Below, piece by piece: positions 7,890 to 14,716 of a stretch of DNA of 24,184 bases. The translations under genes and the position numbers were made by a program. Each line of letters opens with the position of its first letter. Within the stretch, counting starts at the first letter, position 1. The stretch lies in assembly GCA_036560445.1 (NCBI GenBank), contig DATBRG010000028.1, forward strand, positions 1-24,184. Direction: 5' to 3'. The notes beneath the pieces are model-generated. The model searched no databases and was not told the DNA's origin. It worked only from the letters and a program-made list of their open reading frames with translations. The stretch is from DATBRG01 sp036560445 (GTDB taxonomy: Bacteria; Pseudomonadota; Gammaproteobacteria; Burkholderiales; Methylophilaceae).

Positions 7890-8432
7890 GTGGCCGACAG
7901 CGAACAAGACGATGATGAAATTAAACTGTTCCTTGAGGCGGTTAAAGGTGCACGACCGTTAAAACCACCCAGGCTGCACCACCCACCTCCACCACCCAAG
8001 CCTATCCCGCAGCAATTCATGCGGGATGAGCAACAGGCGCTACGAGATTCACTGAGTGACGATTACATTCCAGCGCATGAACTGGAAAGCGGCGAAGAGC
8101 TGTTATATCTGCGTGAAGGTCATGCACCAGACATCCTCAGCAAGCTACGGCGCGGCCATTGGGTAGTACAAGCCGGCATTGATCTACATGGCCTGGTGGT
8201 CGATGAGGCAAGGCTATATGTAGCGGAGTTTCTGGCTGACTGTAAAAAGCGTGGTATTCGCTGTGTGCGGATCATCCATGGGAAAGGTTTAGGCTCCCGA
8301 CATCGTGAACCAGTACTCAAGCACAAGCTACGCAACTGGCTAATGCAGAAAGATGAAGTAATCGCCTATGCACAGGCACGCGACAATGATGGCGGCAGCG
8401 GCGCAGTGATCGTTCTACTCAAGGCAAGCTAA
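7890..8432 (+). CDS. Smr/MutS2-domain protein (SmrA-like putative endonuclease)
   Basis: 180 residues. Residues 1-30 (DDDEIKLFLEAVKGARPLK) resemble the N-terminus of stand-alone SmrA/YdaL proteins. A proline-rich stretch follows (28-40), then the C-terminal Smr domain with IDLHGL (97-102), HGKG (130-133) and GGSGAV (168-173). Smr domains cut or bind nucleic acids; related SmrB cleaves mRNA at collided ribosomes. The first motif is intact here, whereas E. coli SmrA as I recall it lacks DLHG, so this copy may be catalytically competent. The start is GTG at 7890 with AAGGA 7 nt upstream; a nearer ATG at 7882 is out of frame. Its stop overlaps the ispF stop on the other strand. The biological substrate is unknown. 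Confidence 0.88.
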   Translation: MADSEQDDDEIKLFLEAVKGARPLKPPRLHHPPPPPKPIPQQFMRDEQQALRDSLSDDYIPAHELESGEELLYLREGHAPDILSKLRRGHWVVQAGIDLHGLVVDEARLYVAEFLADCKKRGIRCVRIIHGKGLGSRHREPVLKHKLRNWLMQKDEVIAYAQARDNDGGSGAVIVLLKAS

Positions 8433-8438
8433 AGCTTG
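8425..8438. repeat. Inverted repeat over the shared smr/ispF stop codons
   Basis: CAAGCT (8425-8430) and AGCTTG (8433-8438) flank AA. The repeat covers both convergent stop codons. With no T-run and a two-base loop it is not a standard terminator, although no other terminator is visible between the two genes. Confidence 0.3.
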
Positions 8439-8911
8439 TAACACTGGATCAGGCATACCGCCTCTGCCGCAATACCTTCACCGCGGCCGGTAAACCCGAG
8501 CTTCTCCGTAGTGGTTGCCTTCACATTGACTGCATCTTGCAGGATATTGCAATCGTTGGCGATATTGGCACACATCTGCGTAATATGCGGTGCCAGTTTT
8601 GGCTCTTCTGCAATTACCGTCGCATCAATATTCACAATCGTGAAACGCTTGGTATTCAGTAGCGCTGCCACGTGTCGCAATAACTCACGAGAGTCTATGT
8701 TTTTGTAACGCGTGTCAGTATTCGGAAAGTGCTTACCGATATCGCCTAGCGCTGCAGCACCCAACAAAGCATCGCAAATCGCGTGTAGCAGTACATCCGC
8801 ATCGGAATGGCCATCAAGGCCCTTATCATAAGGAATGTCGACGCCGCCGATCACACATTGGCGACCAGCAACCAGCTGATGTACATCAAACCCATGTCCG
8901 ACTCTAATCAT
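8429..8911 (-). CDS. ispF: 2-C-methyl-D-erythritol 2,4-cyclodiphosphate synthase
   Basis: 160 residues from the second of two adjacent ATGs. IspF closes the 2,4-cyclodiphosphate ring in the MEP isoprenoid pathway. The Zn ligands sit in GHGFDVH (Asp and first His) and GHSDADVLLH (second His), followed by the family signature GAAALGDIGKHFP and the C-terminal KATTTEKLGFTGRGEGIAAEA. A near-ideal AAGGAGGT precedes the two ATGs (8914 and 8911). Its spacing fits 8911 better, while 8914 would give an ATGA overlap with the ispD stop and one extra Met. Either way ispD and ispF are translationally coupled. Length and motifs are normal. Confidence 0.96.
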   Translation of the reverse strand: MIRVGHGFDVHQLVAGRQCVIGGVDIPYDKGLDGHSDADVLLHAICDALLGAAALGDIGKHFPNTDTRYKNIDSRELLRHVAALLNTKRFTIVNIDATVIAEEPKLAPHITQMCANIANDCNILQDAVNVKATTTEKLGFTGRGEGIAAEAVCLIQCYKL

Positions 8912-9600
8912 CATCGACCTCCTTTTAATATGGCTTCCGCCAGTAACAAATCCTGCGGAAAAGTGACCTTAAGGTTAGACAGCTCTCCCGGCACAAGTTT
9001 AGGCTTTAACCCTAAAGTTTCGATAGCCTGTGCTTCATCAGTAGGCGCCCCGCCAGCCGCCTGTAAGGCGCGCTTGAGCATCTCGTAACGGAACATTTGC
9101 GGGGTCTGCGCTTGCCACAAACCTTCCCTCGGCTCAGTGTGCACCACGCGTTGCTCAATGTCACCACGTTTCAGGGTATCAGCCAAAGGTATTGCCAGCA
9201 GACCGCCCACTGAGTCGTTTTGCAGGCTATCAAGTAAATGATCGAGCAGTGTACTGCTCAAACATGGGCGTGCGGCATCATGCACCAACACCCAATTGTC
9301 AGGCGCAGAATACTTTTGTATGGCCTGCAAACCATTTAAGACTGTAGCTGCGCGGGTATCGCCACCACAACGCAGAATATGGATTCTGTCACTCGAAGTT
9401 ACGGCAACCCGTTTGTCCCATAAAGTATCGTCCGGACTCAAGACAATATTGACCGAGCTGATACGCGCAGACTTGGTGAAAATATCCAGGGTATGCTGAA
9501 TCAAGGGCTTGCCGAGCAAAGCCAGATACTGCTTGGGAGTCTCGCTACCCATGCGGCTACCAGAGCCTGCGGCAGGAATAATGACATGGAAGTTAGCCAT
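8911..9600 (-). CDS. ispD: 2-C-methyl-D-erythritol 4-phosphate cytidylyltransferase
   Basis: 229 residues from the ATG at 9600. IspD transfers CMP from CTP to MEP. Visible motifs are the nucleotide-binding IIPAAGSGSRMG (7-18) with TPKQYL (21-26), then VLVHDAARPCL and the C-terminal NLKVTFPQDLLLAE. The frame is open further up, with ATGs at 9639 and 9615 and a TTG at 9642. Family members begin just before the AAG motif, so 9600 is preferred even though its ribosome-binding site is not clear. It lies 65 nt after the MFS gene and overlaps ispF. Unlike many proteobacteria, no ftsB lies immediately upstream. Confidence 0.93.
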   Translation of the reverse strand: MANFHVIIPAAGSGSRMGSETPKQYLALLGKPLIQHTLDIFTKSARISSVNIVLSPDDTLWDKRVAVTSSDRIHILRCGGDTRAATVLNGLQAIQKYSAPDNWVLVHDAARPCLSSTLLDHLLDSLQNDSVGGLLAIPLADTLKRGDIEQRVVHTEPREGLWQAQTPQMFRYEMLKRALQAAGGAPTDEAQAIETLGLKPKLVPGELSNLKVTFPQDLLLAEAILKGGR

Positions 9601-9641
9601 GGCTGATTTTAGCATGGCCCAGCCCGGCCTTTGGCTCATCA

Positions 9642-9661
9642 AAAGCTATTTCTATAGCTTT
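9642..9661 (-). repeat. 8-bp perfect hairpin between the MFS gene and ispD
   Basis: AAAGCTAT (9642-9649) and ATAGCTTT (9654-9661) pair around a four-base loop, starting 4 nt after the MFS stop. It is AT-rich and has no T-run, so it may be a weak attenuator or processing site rather than a terminator. It also overlaps the upstream candidate starts of ispD. Confidence 0.35.
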
Positions 9662-9665
9662 CGGC

Positions 9666-10895
9666 CTAGATGATGCCGTTACTGGAAAGTACCGGTAAAC
9701 CCTGGCTCCTGAGGTCGGGCAATAATCGCCATAATAGATAACTGAAAACCAGCGCGATAACACCGGCAATGACGAAAACTGGCTGTACACCAATGATATG
9801 GGCGAGGCCTCCATAAACCAGACTACCGACTGGCAGCATACCGACGAAGGACATGGTGTAGATTGCCATCACACGTGCGCGCAAGTGCTCTTTCACCAGA
9901 GACTGCAACAGGATGTTGCATGAGGTCACGGTAATAATAAATGCCGCCCCCGACATTACCAACAACGGTAAAGCCAGAGTTTGCAGGGTATTGTAAGAGA
10001 ACCCAACTGCAGCGATACCATTCATGATGCATCCAAGCACTATCGTGTTACCTAGGCCTAATACGGACTTCCGGTTAGCAAGATAAAGTGCAGCAATCAG
10101 CGTGCCCGCACCCGAGGCGCCAAGCAGTGTTCCCAGCAGATCAGGCCCGCCATCGAATACATCCTTGGCATAGAACGGCATAAATGTCATGAATGGCGAA
10201 ATGCAAAGACTGGTCACCGCTACCGTAATCACCAGCCAGAAAGCCGGATCAAATTGGCGCAGATAGACCAATGCTTCGGCAAACGTGCCCGCAACTCTCG
10301 TCTTGGCCACCGCCTTGGGTTTTATGCTCAGCAAGGTGAATATGGATGCCGCGTATGACAATACATTCACGGCAAAACAGGCAGGCTCATTAAAAACCGC
10401 CAAAATGACACCAGCCACGGCCGGGCCAAACAACCGGGCCGTATTGAATGTAAGTGAATTGAGCGCGATGGCGTTCGACATCACGCTACGATCATGAATG
10501 ATCTCAGTAATGAAGGCTTGGCGTGAAGGCAGTTCGATAGCCGCAAACAATCCCAGCAAAACAGAAGCAGAAATCAATATCCACGGCTCAAAAGCCTGTT
10601 GCCAAGCTATCACGGTAAGAACGATTGCCAGTAGCAGCTCTGCTATTTCTACGTAGAGCAATATATTGCGCTTATGGAATTTATCGGCCAGCACACCTCC
10701 CAGCGGCGTTGCCAGCAACATGGGTATCTGGCCTGAGAATGCAATCAAGCCAAGCATGAATGGCGAACCGGTAATACGGTAAGCGATCCAGGACATGGCT
10801 ACCTGCTGTACCCAAGTACCGATCAGTGACACAATCTGACCAGAAAAATATAAGCGGAAATCACGCCCCGCAAGCGCTCTAAATGTGTTTTTCAA
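9666..10895 (-). CDS. MFS transporter, EntS/DHA3-like exporter
   Basis: 409 residues with about 12 hydrophobic segments. The N-terminus FRALAGRDFRLYFSGQIVSLIGTWVQ and the loop GGVLADKFHKRN match the MFS_3 (EntS-like) group of major facilitator exporters in the inner membrane, which includes the enterobactin exporter and several drug exporters. Substrate cannot be read from the sequence, and no siderophore genes are present. The only start that keeps the conserved N-terminus is TTG at 10895, with an in-frame stop just upstream (10911-10913) and no clear ribosome-binding site. It is divergent from the response regulator gene and upstream of ispD on the same strand. Confidence 0.85.
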   Translation of the reverse strand: MKNTFRALAGRDFRLYFSGQIVSLIGTWVQQVAMSWIAYRITGSPFMLGLIAFSGQIPMLLATPLGGVLADKFHKRNILLYVEIAELLLAIVLTVIAWQQAFEPWILISASVLLGLFAAIELPSRQAFITEIIHDRSVMSNAIALNSLTFNTARLFGPAVAGVILAVFNEPACFAVNVLSYAASIFTLLSIKPKAVAKTRVAGTFAEALVYLRQFDPAFWLVITVAVTSLCISPFMTFMPFYAKDVFDGGPDLLGTLLGASGAGTLIAALYLANRKSVLGLGNTIVLGCIMNGIAAVGFSYNTLQTLALPLLVMSGAAFIITVTSCNILLQSLVKEHLRARVMAIYTMSFVGMLPVGSLVYGGLAHIIGVQPVFVIAGVIALVFSYLLWRLLPDLRSQGLPVLSSNGII

Positions 10896-11040
10896 TGTAC
10901 TTTTTTGGAGTCAATTATCGACAAGTAGCCGAGATAATATTCAATTAGTAGTGACGATCTAGACCTGTAGAATTGCCAGAATATTCAAAATAACCTCAGT
11001 GGTATGAAGCATACCCCCCAACATAAGTTGTTATATTCAT

Positions 11041-11060
11041 GATACAAATCGATACAAAAA
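11041..11060 (+). promoter_or_regulatory. Tandem 10-bp direct repeat upstream of the response regulator
   Basis: GATACAAATC followed directly by GATACAAAAA: GATACAAA occurs twice with a 10-bp period, 63 nt before the regulator start. One-turn spacing of half-sites is typical of OmpR-family DNA binding. A TTGTTA at 11028-11033 could act as a -35 element. A related, weaker repeat lies upstream of mdtA (22339-22358). Candidate autoregulatory site, inferred. Confidence 0.35.
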
Positions 11061-11122
11061 CGCCCTATCCACTAAGGACAATAGGTATAACATTCTGAAA
11101 ACCAATTCCTAACTTTACTCCA

Positions 11123-11857
11123 TTGAACAGCCCAACCAACACTGAATTACAAGCCAATGTACTAATCGTTGATGATGATCTAGATATTAGGACCTTGCTT
11201 GCAGAATACCTTGAAGGTCATGGCTGTCACACATTATTGGCGGCTGATGGTGTTGCCATGTGGGAAGTGCTGGATAAGCATGAAATCAACCTGGTCGTGC
11301 TGGACCTCAATCTGCCTGGCAGTGATGGACTCAGCTTGTGCCGCGCGCTGCGGCTGAAATCGGATATCGCCATCATTATGCTGACAGCACGCAGTGCGCC
11401 GTTGGACCGTGTACTCGGGCTCGAAATCGGTGCCGATGACTATGTATGCAAACCATTTGAACCACGTGAATTATTATCGCGTATACGCAGTGTGCTGCGG
11501 CGTACAACCAACCATGAGCAGAAACCCAACGAACCAACGCGCCTGCATTTTTCTGGCTGGATTCTTGACCTCACAGCACGGCATCTGGTCAACCCGCAAG
11601 GTGTCATCATCTCCCTTTCTGGCGCCGAGTTTCGCTTGCTGAAAATATTTGTCGACCACCCCAACCAGGTATTAAGTCGCGATCATCTCTTGAACCTGAC
11701 CCAAGGGCGAGACGCTGAGCCATTTGATCGTGCCGTCGATATCCAGGTCAGCCGTTTGCGGCAAAAGCTGGAAGAAGATGCCAAAGACCCGCAAATCATC
11801 AAAACCGTGCGTAACGAAGGCTATGTACTGGCTACTCATGTCGAGATAGAAAGCTAA
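11123..11857 (+). CDS. OmpR/PhoB-family response regulator
   Basis: 244 residues. The receiver domain (about 12-122) has the acidic pocket DDD (17-19), the phosphoacceptor Asp61 in VVLDLNLPG, Thr88 in LTAR and Lys110 in CKPFEP. The C-terminal winged-helix DNA-binding domain (about 140-238) includes LSGAEFRLL, SRDHLL, VDIQVSRLRQKLE and TVRNEGYVL. It is close in style to OmpR. The start is TTG at 11123; an in-frame TGA lies at 11096-11098 and no ATG comes before the receiver core. The ribosome-binding site is poor, so low expression is plausible. The sensor kinase gene starts 10 nt after the stop. The pair ends tail to tail with the efflux operon, which is its likely target by position. Confidence 0.93.
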   Translation: MNSPTNTELQANVLIVDDDLDIRTLLAEYLEGHGCHTLLAADGVAMWEVLDKHEINLVVLDLNLPGSDGLSLCRALRLKSDIAIIMLTARSAPLDRVLGLEIGADDYVCKPFEPRELLSRIRSVLRRTTNHEQKPNEPTRLHFSGWILDLTARHLVNPQGVIISLSGAEFRLLKIFVDHPNQVLSRDHLLNLTQGRDAEPFDRAVDIQVSRLRQKLEEDAKDPQIIKTVRNEGYVLATHVEIES

Positions 11858-11867
11858 CGAGTATCCC

Positions 11868-13229
11868 ATGTTCAAATCCCTCATACACTCCATGACAGGT
11901 CGTTTCTTTCTGTTACTACTAGGCGGCACCATCGTCTCTGCGGCACTGGCCCTGGTCCTTGCCGCCTACGAAGGCAAGGACCTGCTGGCAGAAGTCAGGG
12001 CGCGCCATCTCACCGAGCGGGTGGAGCAAATCGTACTCACATTGGAGGCCACCCCAGCCGCCTCCAGAGCGAGAATAGCTGCGATCTTCGCCAAATCCGG
12101 TGTCCGTATTGATTTCTCTGATTCTATGGCATTGATTGGTCACCCCGAGGATACTGAAATCACCGCCGCGCTCAAAAAAACCTTGGAGTCGAGGAACGCA
12201 ACTGCAGTCCTGCGCGTTGCTGATGACTGCCCGGTACGCGCCAATGGGTCAGGACCAACCAATGCCGGCAGGCCGCCACGTGAATGCCGCAGCATATTTG
12301 CTACCCTTTTAGACGGTACCCCACTGCGCATTGATATCGCCACACCTAGCGATCGCCTGCCCCCGCCGTTTCGTCCCAATTTCATGCCCTACCTGCTATT
12401 GTTCTTTTTTTGTGTGGCCGTCCTGGCATTTCTGGTAGCAAGGCTTGCCACCAGACCCTTGCGCAACTTGGCACAGGCTGCGCATGGCCTGGGACGTAAC
12501 CTTGAGCAACCGCGTTTGCCTGAAGACAAAGGCCCGACCGAAGTACGTGAAGCGGCCAATGCCTTCAACAGCATGCAATCGCAAATCCGTCATTACATCG
12601 AAGAGCGCACCTATATGCTGGCGGCAATCGCCCATGACCTGCAAACACCTTTGACAAGATTGCGTTTACGGCTGGAAAAGGTCGAGGATGAGGGATTGCG
12701 TTCCAAACTGGTCAATGACCTGACTGTGACGCAGGACATGGTAAAAGAAGGCTTGGACCTGGCGCGCAGCTTGAATACCGAAGAGCCTTATGAATTGCTG
12801 GACATGGACTCGCTCATCGAGACCATTTGCAACGATGCTACCGACGCTGGCCTCGAAGTCACTTTCAGCGGGAAAGTCGGCGTCCCAGTGATGGCAAGGC
12901 CGAATGCGTTGCGCCGCTGCCTTACCAACCTGGTCGATAATGCAGTCAAATATGGGCAGTTTGCACACGTCATTGTGAAACGCGATGGGCAAAAAGTAAG
13001 TGTTTCAGTGATTGATGGCGGCCCTGGCATACCCGAGCATCAATTGCTTACTGTGTTACAACCATTCAAACGCTTGGAAGATTCACGCTCGCGTGCATCT
13101 GGCGGCACCGGGCTGGGCCTCACCATTGCCCATAATATCGCCTCCAAACATCGGGGTACCTTACGCTTGCGCAATATCTGCGCTGGTGGGCTCGGGCTTG
13201 AAGCGGTACTGGAAATGTCTATCGCCTGA
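11868..13229 (+). CDS. EnvZ-like sensor histidine kinase
   Basis: 453 residues. Transmembrane segments at about 13-33 and 172-192 enclose a periplasmic sensor region of about 140 residues containing exactly two cysteines, Cys121 and Cys140, in DDCPVR and PRECRS. A HAMP domain follows (about 190-245), then the H-box IAHDLQTPLTRLRLR with His256, N-box NLVDNAVKYG (354-363), DGGPGIP (383-389) and GGTGLGLTIA (412-421). The H-box wording and domain order resemble EnvZ more than BaeS. It should phosphorylate the response regulator encoded 10 nt upstream. The ligand is unknown; the cysteine pair could form a disulfide in the periplasm. Confidence 0.93.
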   Translation: MFKSLIHSMTGRFFLLLLGGTIVSAALALVLAAYEGKDLLAEVRARHLTERVEQIVLTLEATPAASRARIAAIFAKSGVRIDFSDSMALIGHPEDTEITAALKKTLESRNATAVLRVADDCPVRANGSGPTNAGRPPRECRSIFATLLDGTPLRIDIATPSDRLPPPFRPNFMPYLLLFFFCVAVLAFLVARLATRPLRNLAQAAHGLGRNLEQPRLPEDKGPTEVREAANAFNSMQSQIRHYIEERTYMLAAIAHDLQTPLTRLRLRLEKVEDEGLRSKLVNDLTVTQDMVKEGLDLARSLNTEEPYELLDMDSLIETICNDATDAGLEVTFSGKVGVPVMARPNALRRCLTNLVDNAVKYGQFAHVIVKRDGQKVSVSVIDGGPGIPEHQLLTVLQPFKRLEDSRSRASGGTGLGLTIAHNIASKHRGTLRLRNICAGGLGLEAVLEMSIA

Positions 13230-13252
13230 CAGGCTCAGGGCTGTTTGGCCGA

Positions 13253-14695
13253 CTATTCCGGCTCACCCTGATTCAGTGCGCTCGCATTCCAACCGCCGCC
13301 TAATGCCTTGATCAGTAGCACCGCTGCCGTCAACTGGCTATTTTGTACTGTAAGCGCCGCCCTCTCATTATTCAGCGCAATAGTTTCCGCATTCACCACA
13401 TTGATATATGTCACCACACCAGCCTTGTATTGGTTGGTGGCGATCTGCGCTGATTCACGTGCAGACTTGACCGCGTCCGCCTGTAGTTGGGCCTCTTCTT
13501 CCAGGATACGCAACGAGGCCAGGTTATCTTCTACCTCCTGGAATGCCGTCAGCACTAATTGGCGATAGTTGGCTGCTGTTTCATCATAGACGGCCACCGC
13601 CTGTGCGGTTTGCGCCTTTCGCAAACCACCATCGAATATGGTCTGTGCCAGCGCCGCGCCAAGAGTCCAGAAACGGCTAGGATAAGTCAGCCACTGCGAA
13701 AAACTGCGACTCTGGAAACCCAGCGTGGCGGATAGGGTCAAGGCCGGATAATAAGCTGCTTCTGCCACACCTATCTTGGCATTGGCTGCAGCCGCACGGC
13801 GCTCTGCAGCGGCAATATCAGGGCGACGTTCCAGCAACTCGGAAGGTATGCCGAGTGGGATGGCTGGCGGCATGGTAACGAAAGCAGATGTCACCGGTGC
13901 AATCGCGAATTCAGCAGGTGTTTTCCCCAGCAATACGGCAATCGCGTGCTCGAGTTGTGCCCGCTGCACGCCTACATCAACCGCTTGTGCCTTGGCAGAT
14001 TTAAGTTGCGTTTCTGCAGCCACTACATCAGCACGGGCAACTACACCAACGGCATACTGGTTCTGTGTAAGCTTTAATGACCTTTCATAAGCTGTTACCG
14101 TATCATCCAGCAATTGCTTCCTGGCATCGGCGATGCGTAGCGAAAAATAGTCCTGCACCAGCGTTGCCTGCGCGCTGAGCTTGGCTGCCTCGATATCGGC
14201 AGCACTGGCCTGTACGCCAGCATTACCAGCCTCTACCGAGCGCCGCACACTACCCCAGATATCGGGCTCCCAGCTTGCATCCAGGTTCAGCCGATAAGTG
14301 TTATTAATTTTTGGATCGTAATTGGTAGCATTGGTATTGTTGCTTGCGGGCTTGCTGCGGTTAATCGAAGCACCTCCGCTCAGCGTGGGGTAGTAGGCTG
14401 ACTCAGACTGCTGCGCCAACGCCTTGGCCTGGCGATATTGCGCCTCTACAGCACGGATATTCAGGTTAGAGACCTCAACCTGCTCCACCAGCGAGTTAAG
14501 CTCATTATCACCAAACAGCTCCCACCACTTGCCACGCGGCAACTCATCTTTTGGCTCAGCAGTCTTCCAGCCCTGTTGCTCTTTGAAGGCCGCAGGCACT
14601 TGTACCTCGGGCTTCACATAATCCGGTCCCACGCTACATCCGCCAATCAGGCTGGCAAGTACCGCCAGCTGTATGGTTCTATTCAATACAGGCAT
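13253..14695 (-). CDS. Outer-membrane efflux lipoprotein (NodT/OprM-type OMF)
   Basis: 480 residues. A lipoprotein signal peptide ends in the lipobox LIGGC with Cys20 as the acylation site, followed by SVGPDYVKPEVQVP, the standard start of NodT-family outer-membrane factors. Two repeated OEP helical/beta units follow, with motifs such as ERRPDIAAAERRAAAANAKIG and QYKAGVVTYINVVNAE. It would form the trimeric TolC-like exit duct for the MdtABC pump. It is the last gene of the operon, 21 nt after mdtC, with AGGA about 11 nt before the ATG. Its stop is 23 nt from the kinase stop on the other strand. E. coli mdtABC has no such gene and borrows TolC, so this operon is self-sufficient. Confidence 0.94.
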   Translation of the reverse strand: MPVLNRTIQLAVLASLIGGCSVGPDYVKPEVQVPAAFKEQQGWKTAEPKDELPRGKWWELFGDNELNSLVEQVEVSNLNIRAVEAQYRQAKALAQQSESAYYPTLSGGASINRSKPASNNTNATNYDPKINNTYRLNLDASWEPDIWGSVRRSVEAGNAGVQASAADIEAAKLSAQATLVQDYFSLRIADARKQLLDDTVTAYERSLKLTQNQYAVGVVARADVVAAETQLKSAKAQAVDVGVQRAQLEHAIAVLLGKTPAEFAIAPVTSAFVTMPPAIPLGIPSELLERRPDIAAAERRAAAANAKIGVAEAAYYPALTLSATLGFQSRSFSQWLTYPSRFWTLGAALAQTIFDGGLRKAQTAQAVAVYDETAANYRQLVLTAFQEVEDNLASLRILEEEAQLQADAVKSARESAQIATNQYKAGVVTYINVVNAETIALNNERAALTVQNSQLTAAVLLIKALGGGWNASALNQGEPE

Positions 14696-14716
14696 ATACG
14701 CAATTCCTCATAAAAC

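Noticed and set aside
9601..9642. Upstream IspD starts at 9615, 9639 and 9642
   Set aside because: They add residues not found in the family and overlap the hairpin; no better ribosome-binding site supports them, although this cannot be excluded.
9666..10895. Calling the MFS protein an enterobactin exporter (entS)
   Set aside because: Family resemblance only; no siderophore biosynthesis, receptor or Fur-box-like sequence seen nearby, so the substrate is left open.
10936..10988. AATATTCAA repeated at 10936-10944 and 10980-10988
   Set aside because: AT-rich 9-mer 44 nt apart in an AT-rich gap; could easily be chance and does not fit a phased operator.
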